DNA of 12,942 nucleotides from an uncultured Oscillospiraceae bacterium (GTDB lineage: Bacteria; Bacillota; Clostridia; Oscillospirales; Oscillospiraceae), in assembly GCA_934590505.1 (NCBI GenBank), contig CAKTPC010000053.1, forward strand, positions 1 to 12,942, in the 5' to 3' direction. Position numbers and translations under genes: made by a program. Positions 1-6,145 of this stretch are shown piece by piece. The notes beneath the pieces were generated by a model. That model had not been told where the DNA came from. It did no database searches and saw nothing but the letters and a program-made list of their open reading frames with translations. Each line of letters begins with the position of its first letter. Positions within the stretch are counted from its first letter, which is position 1.

Positions 1-60
1 TATGAGTCGGGCAAGCTCGGAATTATGATGGCCGTCAGTGCCATGTTGGACAGGCAGTAA
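1..60 (+). CDS. 3' end of an unrecognised gene (partial)
   Basis: The frame beginning at base 1 is open for 19 codons and stops with TAA at 58-60. It encodes a C-terminus ending in ...GIMMAVSAMLDRQ. The gene starts outside the window and the fragment is too short for me to assign a family. It ends 28 bases before the preferred yunB start, so it could be the first gene of a yunB-ligA transcription unit. That it is a real gene is inferred from the close spacing to the downstream ribosome binding site and the lack of other signals. Confidence 0.45.
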   Translation, partial: YESGKLGIMMAVSAMLDRQ

Positions 61-70
61 GGCATATAAT
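41..70 (+). promoter_or_regulatory. possible sigma-E-like sporulation promoter for yunB
   Basis: CATATAAT at 63-70 differs at one position from the sigma-E -10 consensus CATACAAT, as I remember it. CCATGTT at 41-47 matches 5 of 7 positions of the -35 consensus KMATATT, with a 15-base spacer. yunB is known as a mother-cell (sigma-E) gene in Bacillus. The predicted transcript would start near base 77, right at the Shine-Dalgarno sequence, which is uncomfortably close. This is a weak call. Confidence 0.3.
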
Positions 71-94
71 GCATGGGGAGGTGACCCTATGCAT
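69..94 (+). promoter_or_regulatory. hairpin covering the yunB ribosome binding site and start codon
   Basis: ATGCAT at 69-74 pairs with ATGCAT at 89-94. The stem continues with a G-U pair (75/88) and three G-C pairs (76-78 with 85-87), giving a 10-bp stem with a 6-base loop. The start codon at 89-91 is in the stem, and the Shine-Dalgarno GGAGG at 77-81 straddles stem and loop. In a read-through transcript from upstream this would hinder translation initiation. A transcript starting near base 77 could not form it. Confidence 0.4.
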
Positions 95-769
95 ATACGC
101 CGACGGCATCACGCTGCTCCTAAATATACCTACACGCAGGGGAGCGAGCCAACCTCAGCAAAAAAAGCTATTAACCTGACGCTGCTGCTCACGCTGGCGG
201 CGCTGTGCCTGTTTCTGTCCGGAGCGGTCATGTTCCTTAAAACCCTCTCCAGCCGGATCGCCGTGTCCGACGCGAGCGATATCGTGATCGATAAGGTCAA
301 CAGCGCCATAGCCGATATAATGGCAAGCGGGGACTATGACGGGGATTATTTCGTGTCCTTCGAGAAGAACTCGTCCGGTGAGATAACCGCCATCAGCAGC
401 AACATGGCGCGCATAAACGCGCTCTCCGCACAGATACTCGACCGTGTGGTCGGTGCAGCGACGGACACACATACTCTCACGGTAAAGATCCCGGCGGGGA
501 ACCTGACGGGAATAAGCCTTCTTATGGGGCGCGGCCCGTCAGTCCCGGTGCAGATCATTGTGCTGACCTCCTCACGCGTGGAGTTCAGCAACAGCATCGT
601 CACCGCTGGGATAAACCAGACAAAGCACCAGATCAACCTCAACGTCATTGTCGATATAGATATTCTCATCCCGTGGGGCACCGAGAGCGCGCAGGTCGTG
701 TCCGAAGTGCTCATCGCGGACACGGTAGTCGTAGGCAAAGTACCGGAGACTTATCTAAATATGCAGTAG
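89..769 (+). CDS. yunB: sporulation protein YunB
   Basis: A 226-residue protein of the YunB sporulation family, membrane-associated and expressed in the mother cell in Bacillus; its biochemical role is not established. There is one N-terminal membrane anchor at about residues 28-50, preceded by a basic region. The rest is predicted to lie outside that membrane. The family signature is clear in the C-terminal half: VPVQI near 152, AGINQTKHQI at 173-182, then a run of beta strands and the ending GKVPETYLN at 216-224. I chose ATG 89 because GGGGAGGTGA (75-84) lies just upstream at good spacing. An in-frame ATG at 38 would overlap the preceding gene and has no ribosome binding site. Its stop codon overlaps the ligA ribosome binding site (TAGGAG), so the two are probably co-transcribed. 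Confidence 0.88.
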   Translation: MHIRRRHHAAPKYTYTQGSEPTSAKKAINLTLLLTLAALCLFLSGAVMFLKTLSSRIAVSDASDIVIDKVNSAIADIMASGDYDGDYFVSFEKNSSGEITAISSNMARINALSAQILDRVVGAATDTHTLTVKIPAGNLTGISLLMGRGPSVPVQIIVLTSSRVEFSNSIVTAGINQTKHQINLNVIVDIDILIPWGTESAQVVSEVLIADTVVVGKVPETYLNMQ

Positions 770-778
770 GAGAATACC

Positions 779-2755
779 ATGGATGTACAGAAGGAAATAA
801 ACGAGCTGCGCCGCAAGCTGAATTATTACGGAAAGCTCTACTACGTGAACGACGCACCCGCGATATCCGACTATGAGTATGACATGCTCATGCAGCAGCT
901 CAAGGCACTTGAGAAGGAGTACCCAGAACTCATTACGCCCGATTCGCCGACCCAGCGCATAGGCGGCCCCGCGCTCTCCAAGTTTGAGCCGGTGCATCAT
1001 CAGGTCCCGCTCGAGAGTCTGACGGACGTTTTCTCCGTTGACGAGCTCTTCGCCTTCGGTGAGCGCATGGACAGCATACTTCCCGGACATCACAGCTATA
1101 CGGTCGAGCCGAAAATCGATGGGCTGTCGATGTCCCTTGAGTACGAAAACGGCGTATTTGTCCGCGGCGCGACCCGCGGCGACGGCGTTACCGGAGAGGA
1201 CGTTACCGAAAACCTCCGTACAGTCCGTTCGCTCCCGCTCAGAATAGAAAACGCCCCCGAGCGCCTGATCGTCCGCGGTGAGGTATACATGTCCCGTGCC
1301 GTCTTTAACGAGCTCAACGCGCAGCGCGAGATAAACGGCGAAAAGCTTCTTGCAAATCCCCGCAACGCCGCGGCGGGTTCGATACGCCAGCTAGACCCGA
1401 AGATAGCGGCGGCGCGAAAGCTGGATATAATCTGCTTCAATATGCAGTACAGCTCTGACGATATATACACGAGCCATGCCCAAACGCTTGACGCAATGAA
1501 GTCCATGGGCTTTCCCGTTGTACCGTACATGAAGTACGACGGCATCCGCGATTGTGTCGAGCGCATAGAGTGGCTCGGCGAGCACCGCGACGAGCTGCCC
1601 TACGACATGGACGGCGCAGTAATAAAGATTGATTCTCTCGAACAGCGCACTGCGCTGGGCAGCACCGCCAAAGCCCCGCGCTGGGCAGTCGCGTTCAAAT
1701 ATCCTCCGGAGAAGAAGGAGAGTAAGGTACTTGATGTTATCGTGCAGGTCGGGCGGACGGGCGTGCTGACCCCGAAGGTCATAGTCGAGCCTGTGCGCCT
1801 TGCCGGGACCACCGTCTCCGCGGCGACGCTGCATAATCAGGATAACATAGACCGCCTTGATCTGCGCATCGGAGACACTGTCGTGCTGCAGAAGGCAGGG
1901 GAGATAATACCCGAGGTGCTTTCCGTCAATAAGGACAAGCGTCCGGAGGGTACGGTGCCGTTTGTGATGCCATCCGTCTGCCCCGAATGCGGCTCACCAG
2001 TCGTGCGGGACGAGGACGGCGCGGCGCTCCGCTGCACAAGCCCAGAGTGCCCCGCACAGCGGCTGCGCAACATTGCGCACTTTGCTTCACGCGAGGCAAT
2101 GGACATTGAGGGCCTTGGCATCTCCGTCTGCGAGAGCCTTATAAACAATGGTCTTGTCAGCTCCGCAGCGGACCTATATTATCTTGAGCAGGATAAGATA
2201 GCTGAGCTTGAGCGGATGGGGGATAAGTCCGCCGCCAATCTTATCTCCTCCATCGAGCGCAGCAAATCCGCCGGGCTTGCGAGGCTTCTTTGCGCCTTCG
2301 GCATACGTCAGGTAGGGCAGAAAGCTGCGAAGGTGCTTGCCGGGAGCTTTGAGGATCTTGACGCACTTATCGCAGCCGACGCAGAGCAGCTCACGGCGAT
2401 CCCGGATATCGGCGGCATTACGGCTGGGTTCATCACAGAGTGGTTCAGTCTGCCGCAGTCGCAGCACCTCATAGGCCGTCTCAGAGCTGCCGGCTTGGAC
2501 TTCACCAGCCACGAGGAAAAAAGGGACGGCCGCTTTGCCGGGCTGACATTTGTGCTTACCGGTACGCTTTCGGACTTCACGCGCGACGAGGCCTCTGCTA
2601 TAATCGAGAGCTTCGGCGGCAAAGCCTCCTCGTCCGTATCGAAAAAGACGAGCTATGTTCTGGCAGGAGAGAACGCCGGCAGCAAGCTCACTAAGGCCGA
2701 GGGGCTCAACATAAAGATCATAAGCGAAGAGGACTTCGCAGAGATGATAAAATAA
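779..2755 (+). CDS. ligA: NAD-dependent DNA ligase LigA
   Basis: A full-length 658-residue bacterial DNA ligase that seals nicks in replication and repair using NAD+. Visible in order: the Ia domain at the N-terminus (YYVNDAPAISDYEYD, about 21-35); the adenylation motif KIDG with catalytic Lys112; GVTGEDVTEN at 136-145; NPRNAAAGS near 193-201; and DGAVIK near 278-283. Then follow the OB fold, a four-cysteine zinc finger (Cys401, Cys404, Cys419, Cys424), helix-hairpin-helix repeats (about 440-570, with IPDIGG) and a C-terminal BRCT domain (about 583-658, GLTFVLTGTL). All expected domains are present, so it should be active. It begins 9 bases after yunB, with TAGGAG as its ribosome binding site. 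Pairing with a sporulation gene probably reflects shared transcription rather than a shared function. Confidence 0.97.
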   Translation: MDVQKEINELRRKLNYYGKLYYVNDAPAISDYEYDMLMQQLKALEKEYPELITPDSPTQRIGGPALSKFEPVHHQVPLESLTDVFSVDELFAFGERMDSILPGHHSYTVEPKIDGLSMSLEYENGVFVRGATRGDGVTGEDVTENLRTVRSLPLRIENAPERLIVRGEVYMSRAVFNELNAQREINGEKLLANPRNAAAGSIRQLDPKIAAARKLDIICFNMQYSSDDIYTSHAQTLDAMKSMGFPVVPYMKYDGIRDCVERIEWLGEHRDELPYDMDGAVIKIDSLEQRTALGSTAKAPRWAVAFKYPPEKKESKVLDVIVQVGRTGVLTPKVIVEPVRLAGTTVSAATLHNQDNIDRLDLRIGDTVVLQKAGEIIPEVLSVNKDKRPEGTVPFVMPSVCPECGSPVVRDEDGAALRCTSPECPAQRLRNIAHFASREAMDIEGLGISVCESLINNGLVSSAADLYYLEQDKIAELERMGDKSAANLISSIERSKSAGLARLLCAFGIRQVGQKAAKVLAGSFEDLDALIAADAEQLTAIPDIGGITAGFITEWFSLPQSQHLIGRLRAAGLDFTSHEEKRDGRFAGLTFVLTGTLSDFTRDEASAIIESFGGKASSSVSKKTSYVLAGENAGSKLTKAEGLNIKIISEEDFAEMIK

Positions 2756-2766
2756 TGTATCGGTAT

Positions 2767-2807
2767 AAATGGAGCGGCAGGCCAAGGTATGGCCTGCCGC
2801 TCCATTT
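2767..2807 (+). terminator. hairpin terminator after ligA
   Basis: A perfect 18-bp stem (2767-2784 with 2790-2807) with a 5-base loop AGGTA starts 11 bases after the ligA stop. The stem core is very GC-rich and is flanked by AAAT/ATTT. The downstream U-run is poor (ATTTCACGTTT), so it is an imperfect intrinsic terminator, but the stem is exceptionally stable. Confidence 0.7.
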
Positions 2808-2835
2808 CACGTTTCCTCTGTCTGCGGCATATCAT
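2807..2835 (+). promoter_or_regulatory. possible sigma-E-like promoter for the cotJ operon
   Basis: CATATCAT at 2828-2835 matches 6 of 8 positions of the sigma-E -10 consensus. TCACGTT at 2807-2813 matches 5 of 7 of the -35, with a 14-base spacer. The transcript would start near 2842, leaving a short leader before the ribosome binding site at 2861. The Bacillus cotJ operon is sigma-E dependent, which supports the idea, but the match is only moderate. Confidence 0.35.
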
Positions 2836-2872
2836 GCCATGAGGTCTCCCAACACAGACAGGAGGAATTTTT

Positions 2873-3319
2873 TTGGAACGTAATAAGAACGAAAGTAATT
2901 TCCGTTACGGTACTCTGCCCGGAGCGTCTGCACCGCTCGCAATAGCGTATGTGCCCATGCAGACCTCTGCAGCGCCGGCATATGAGACCGCCGAGGCACT
3001 CTCACGCGGCACGCTCTTCCCGGGGCTCGATCTGCCGTTTATGAATATAGTCAACGATACGCAGCCTGTGACCCCGCTAACCGAGCTTATGGCTATAGAC
3101 TTTGTCGCCGACGAGCTGGAGCTGTATCTCGATACGCATGCCGATGATAAGGAAGCCTTCAGCATGTATCAGACTTTCCTCGCACTGCGCAAGGAAGCCC
3201 GCTGCCGGTACGCTGAGAAGTACGGCCCGGTCGATCAGAGTGACATGCTCGGTGAGAACAGCTACAGCTGGCTCAAGGACCCATGGCCGTGGGAATATCA
3301 GAGCAGAACGGAGGGCTGA
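2873..3319 (+). CDS. spore coat protein, CotJA-CotJB fusion
   Basis: A 148-residue protein that joins two proteins usually encoded by separate genes of the cotJ spore coat operon. Residues about 20-58 are CotJA-like (LAIAYVPMQ at 22-30, ALSRGTLFPGLDLPF at 42-56). Residues about 68-143 are CotJB-like (ELYLDTHADD at 83-92, KYGPV at 116-120, and the aromatic ending DPWPWEYQ at 136-143). Only a short linker separates them and there is no stop codon or frame change. I chose the TTG start at 2873 because GGAGGA (2861-2866) lies 6 bases upstream. No other in-frame start before the CotJA motif fits. The stop lies 3 bases before cotJC. The product should be part of the inner spore coat and partner CotJC. 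Confidence 0.88.
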   Translation: MERNKNESNFRYGTLPGASAPLAIAYVPMQTSAAPAYETAEALSRGTLFPGLDLPFMNIVNDTQPVTPLTELMAIDFVADELELYLDTHADDKEAFSMYQTFLALRKEARCRYAEKYGPVDQSDMLGENSYSWLKDPWPWEYQSRTEG

Positions 3320-3322
3320 GTT

Positions 3323-3919
3323 ATGTTTGTATATGAGAAGAAGCTTCAGTATCCTGTCAGGATCAAGAACCCGAACCCGTCGCTTGCAAAGTTCATAATC
3401 TCGCAGTACGGCGGCCCGGACGGCGAACTCGGCGCATCTCTGCGCTATCTGAGCCAGCGCTACTCGATGCCGTACCCGGAGCTCAAGGGGCTGCTGACGG
3501 ACATCGGCACAGAAGAACTCGGGCACCTTGAGATGGTAGGCACTATCGTTCACCAGCTCACCCGCAGCATGACGCCGGACGAAATCAAAAAGGCGGGCTT
3601 TGATACCTATTTTGTAGACCACACGGCCGGTGTATATCCGCAGTTTGCTTCGGGCACGCCGTGGAGCGCGGCGACAATGGCCGTGACCGGAGATGTCATT
3701 GCCGACCTCAACGAGAACATGGCTGCAGAACAAAAAGCGCGGCTGACCTATGACAACATCCTGCGTCTCAGTGACGACCCGGATGTGAACGATGTCATAC
3801 GCTACCTGCGCGAACGCGAGATAGTCCACTATCAGCGCTTTGGTGAGGGGCTTAGAAAGACGATCGACCGGCTCGACCAGAAGAATGTTTATGCCATAAA
3901 CCCGGCATTTGATAAATAA
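3323..3919 (+). CDS. cotJC: spore coat protein CotJC, manganese-catalase family
   Basis: A 198-residue ferritin-like protein of the dimanganese catalase family, normally assembled in the spore coat with CotJA and CotJB. The five metal ligands of manganese catalase can be placed: Glu35 (in GPDGELG), Glu65 and His68 (in EELGH), Glu136 (in AAEQKAR) and His169 (in REREIVHY). The 33-residue spacing between the last two equals that in characterised manganese catalases, as I recall them. It therefore probably retains catalase-type metal chemistry. The length is normal for CotJC and shorter than free-standing catalases, lacking their C-terminal extension. GGAGGG (3310-3315), overlapping the end of the preceding gene, serves as ribosome binding site, so the two genes form one operon. 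Confidence 0.95.
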   Translation: MFVYEKKLQYPVRIKNPNPSLAKFIISQYGGPDGELGASLRYLSQRYSMPYPELKGLLTDIGTEELGHLEMVGTIVHQLTRSMTPDEIKKAGFDTYFVDHTAGVYPQFASGTPWSAATMAVTGDVIADLNENMAAEQKARLTYDNILRLSDDPDVNDVIRYLREREIVHYQRFGEGLRKTIDRLDQKNVYAINPAFDK

Positions 3920-3934
3920 AGCGGTATATTACGA

Positions 3935-3970
3935 AGCAGCCCCGGCTCAGGATCGTGAGCCGGGGCTGCT
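3935..3970. terminator. shared hairpin between convergent cotJC and the cysteine-peptidase-like gene
   Basis: A 15-bp perfect stem (3935-3949 with 3956-3970) with a 6-base loop GGATCG sits between the two convergent stop codons. It begins 15 bases after the cotJC stop and ends 6 bases before the end of the minus-strand gene. U-rich tails are weak on both strands, so termination efficiency is uncertain. Its position suggests it serves both genes. Confidence 0.65.
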
Positions 3971-3976
3971 GTCAAT

Positions 3977-4645
3977 TCATTTGTGCTTTATGTACAGAAT
4001 GCTGCATAGGAAACCTGCGCTGTGCTTCTTGGTGTATTCATCAAATTCGGCGCGGTTAATGTACAGCAGCCTGCCCCATGACGATATCTGCACCCAGCTT
4101 TCGTCAAGTCCGGTCACGGTCACATAGTGCGCCTTGGCGGAGGACGACGGGCGATAGCTCCCGTTGCTGTCCTTCGTATAAAGCACAGTGCGGTTGTTCT
4201 GCCAGAAAAAAGGAAAATTTGGCCCGACCGCCATGATAACGGGGATGTCATCCGCGAGCATTTTAGCGATCCTTTCCCAAATGTCATGGTTAAAGAATCG
4301 CCATTCGGCAGATAGAGGGAGCCTGTTCCGCATAAAATACAGGTTCATCCCGGCCATCAGCGCGACTCCGTTCATCCCGGCATAGGGGATAAGAGGGAAG
4401 TATCGGCAGCGCAGAATACTTGTCAGCTTTTCATACTCCCACGAAGATATTGCACCGGTAGGATCGAGACTCAAGTTATTGAAGCAGTCATACCGGCGGC
4501 TGAGGTACAGCAGCACATCCGCCGCCGCGATAACTCCACAGCCGCATCTGCGCATAGTCGCGTTTTCAGATTTGCCCTGATCCCCGCCGTAGCTAATTCG
4601 GCTGCCGTCAGTGACGCATATATACGAATGTTTCAGTGCCAGCAT
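3977..4645 (-). CDS. papain/C39-like cysteine peptidase-like protein
   Basis: A 222-residue protein with no signal peptide and no obvious membrane segment. Its layout matches the papain-like/C39-like fold: a cysteine at the start of a helix (RRCGCGVIAAADVLLYL, Cys34 or Cys36, near residues 32-48), a long middle region, then the histidine strand AHYVTVTGLD (His173). After that comes ISSWG at 187-191, where papain-type enzymes have NSWG. The usual Asn is thus Ser188, so activity is uncertain. It could be a peptidase, a transglutaminase-like or amide-processing enzyme, or an inactive relative. Its own promoter lies just upstream, and the gene converges on the cotJ operon. A spore link is possible but only by proximity. 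The ribosome binding site (GGTGAT) is weak. Confidence 0.55.
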   Translation of the reverse strand: MLALKHSYICVTDGSRISYGGDQGKSENATMRRCGCGVIAAADVLLYLSRRYDCFNNLSLDPTGAISSWEYEKLTSILRCRYFPLIPYAGMNGVALMAGMNLYFMRNRLPLSAEWRFFNHDIWERIAKMLADDIPVIMAVGPNFPFFWQNNRTVLYTKDSNGSYRPSSSAKAHYVTVTGLDESWVQISSWGRLLYINRAEFDEYTKKHSAGFLCSILYIKHK

Positions 4646-4660
4646 ATTATCACCGCATGC

Positions 4661-4689
4661 ATTATACTATAAAATAACCGTCGCTTCAA
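4661..4689 (-). promoter_or_regulatory. sigma-A-like promoter for the cysteine-peptidase-like gene
   Basis: On the minus strand TTGAAG (4689-4684), a 17-base spacer, then a perfect TATAAT (4666-4661). The -35 lies directly after the pfk terminator T-run, so termination of one gene and initiation of the next share about 60 bases. The predicted start near 4654 leaves only about 9 leader bases before the ATG at 4645, so the mRNA would be nearly leaderless. Confidence 0.55.
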
Positions 4690-4690
4690 C

Positions 4691-4721
4691 AAAAAGGCTG
4701 CCGGTTTTACACGGCAGCCTT
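4691..4721 (-). terminator. intrinsic terminator of the phosphofructokinase gene
   Basis: Read on the minus strand: AAGGCTGCCG, an 8-base loop, CGGCAGCCTT, then more T residues (five in a row in total). A 10-bp GC-rich stem with a U-run, placed 26 bases after the stop codon, is a standard Rho-independent terminator. Confidence 0.85.
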
Positions 4722-4747
4722 GGAACATTTCAGGGACTTTATGCGTC

Positions 4748-5989
4748 TTACTTAGCAAGAATTTTCTTCAGATGGGCATATCTGGGAAGAGAGTCAACAA
4801 GCGGGAGCTTCGGTTCGCCTTGGATAAGCGGAAGGACGTAGTCGATGAACTCCTTCTTAAGTCCGTTGCCTTCCTCGTTTATCCACTCCTGCGGAACCTT
4901 CTTCTCGTAGTTCGCGACAGAAGAGAGGGGGAGCAGCACCATCGTGCAGTGATATGCACCGTCTATAAACTCGCGCTCAAACGCGACCATCTGGCCGGTC
5001 ACGCCGGAGACAGCCTGAATAACGGCTTCACGGCCTGCATTGTACGCTTCATCGACATCGGTCGCGGAGGCGAGATGCGCGCCGCAGCGCTGCAGTAGAC
5101 TCAGCTCAATGCCGCGCACCTTAGCGCCGGTGTGCTGCTTGATGACTTCCGCGAGCATGGACGCGAGCCCGCCTAGCTGGACATGACCGAAGCCGTCTGT
5201 CGCGGAGGTCTTTGCTTCTGAAACAAAAGTGCCGTCGGCATAATGGATGCCCTCGGACACGGCGACAAATACCTTGCCGTTCTTCTTATAAAGTGCGTCG
5301 ACGTCCGCGAGGAACTTATCCATGTCAAAGTCGCGCTCAGGAAGATAAATCAGGTCTGGGCCAGAGCCGTACTCTGTCGCCAGAGCGGAGCTTGCGGCGA
5401 GCCATCCTGCATGGCGGCCCATGATCTCCACAACGGTGATCATGCCGTTGTCGTATACGCGCGCGTCCTTGTTGATCTCCATGCAGGAGGTCGCGATATA
5501 TTTTGCGGCGCTTGCAAAACCGGGGCAGTGATCGGTACCGTAAAGGTCGTTGTCAATGGTCTTGGGAACGCCCATCACGCGGCACTCGTACCCGACGGAC
5601 TCCATATAGCGGCTGATCTTGTTGCAGGTATCCATGGAATCGTTGCCGCCGTTATAGAAGAAATAGCGAACATTGTATTTTTTGAATATCTCAAGAATGC
5701 GCTTATAGTCCGTGTCGTCAATCTCCGGATCCGCTATTTTATAGCGGCAGGAGCCAAGCTCCGAGGACGGGGTATGGAGCAGTAACTTGAGTTCTTCAGG
5801 ATCCTCTTCGTCCATCACGTAGAGCTTATCATCAAGGACGCCCTTGATACCGTGAGATGCACCGTAAACCTTGGTGATCTCTCCAGCCTCCAGGGCCGCG
5901 CTGATAACGCCGTAAGCGCTGGCGTTGATGACCGCGGTGGGGCCTCCGGACTGACCGAATATACATGCGCCGATCAATTTTTCTGACAT
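4748..5989 (-). CDS. 6-phosphofructokinase, pyrophosphate-dependent type
   Basis: A 413-residue phosphofructokinase that phosphorylates fructose 6-phosphate in glycolysis. Two positions point to pyrophosphate rather than ATP as phosphoryl donor: GGNDS (114-118) where ATP enzymes have GGDGS, and PKTIDND (142-148) where ATP enzymes have PGTIDND. The Asp and Lys at these sites are the known PPi-type markers. GGPT (15-18) near the N-terminus and MGRHAGW (190-196) for substrate binding are also present. The length exceeds the roughly 320 residues of ATP-type bacterial PfkA and fits the longer PPi-type clade. I prefer ATG 5989: AGGAGG at 6004-5999 is 9 bases upstream. A TTG two codons earlier (5995) is only 3 bases from it. 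It is divergent from fructose-bisphosphate aldolase, the next enzyme in the pathway. Confidence 0.93.
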   Translation of the reverse strand: MSEKLIGACIFGQSGGPTAVINASAYGVISAALEAGEITKVYGASHGIKGVLDDKLYVMDEEDPEELKLLLHTPSSELGSCRYKIADPEIDDTDYKRILEIFKKYNVRYFFYNGGNDSMDTCNKISRYMESVGYECRVMGVPKTIDNDLYGTDHCPGFASAAKYIATSCMEINKDARVYDNGMITVVEIMGRHAGWLAASSALATEYGSGPDLIYLPERDFDMDKFLADVDALYKKNGKVFVAVSEGIHYADGTFVSEAKTSATDGFGHVQLGGLASMLAEVIKQHTGAKVRGIELSLLQRCGAHLASATDVDEAYNAGREAVIQAVSGVTGQMVAFEREFIDGAYHCTMVLLPLSSVANYEKKVPQEWINEEGNGLKKEFIDYVLPLIQGEPKLPLVDSLPRYAHLKKILAK

Positions 5990-6048
5990 TGCCAAAATCC
6001 TCCTGTGAAAATAATTTCTATTAAAATGAGTTTTGTAAAAACTGAGTA

Positions 6049-6077
6049 TTGATTATAAGCTTTTTTGAGGATATAAT
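6049..6077 (+). promoter_or_regulatory. sigma-A promoter for fructose-bisphosphate aldolase
   Basis: TTGATT at 6049-6054, a 17-base spacer, then TATAAT at 6072-6077. Transcription would start near 6084, giving a leader of about 62 bases. A minus-strand TATAAT (6057-6052) overlaps this -35 and could serve the divergent phosphofructokinase gene, but I find no good -35 for it. Confidence 0.65.
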
Positions 6078-6085
6078 ATTAATGC

Positions 6086-6125
6086 AGATTTGTAAATGTG
6101 CTTTTTGTACAAAATTAGCAAATCT
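6086..6125 (+). repeat. nested inverted repeats in the aldolase leader
   Basis: AGATTTG (6086-6092) is the inverse of CAAATCT (6119-6125). Between them lies a perfect 12-bp palindrome TTTTGTACAAAA (6103-6114). It falls between the predicted transcription start and the ribosome binding site AAGGAG (6128-6133). It could be an operator or an RNA stem. I cannot match it to a specific regulator. Confidence 0.4.
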
Positions 6126-6145
6126 AGAAGGAGATATGAAAAATT

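Noticed and set aside
38..88. Extension of yunB to the ATG at 38.
   Set aside because: It overlaps the preceding reading frame, lacks a ribosome binding site and adds residues unlike the family. ATG 89 has a strong Shine-Dalgarno.
6052..6057. Minus-strand TATAAT as the phosphofructokinase promoter.
   Set aside because: No acceptable -35 at 16-18 bases upstream, so not listed as a feature.
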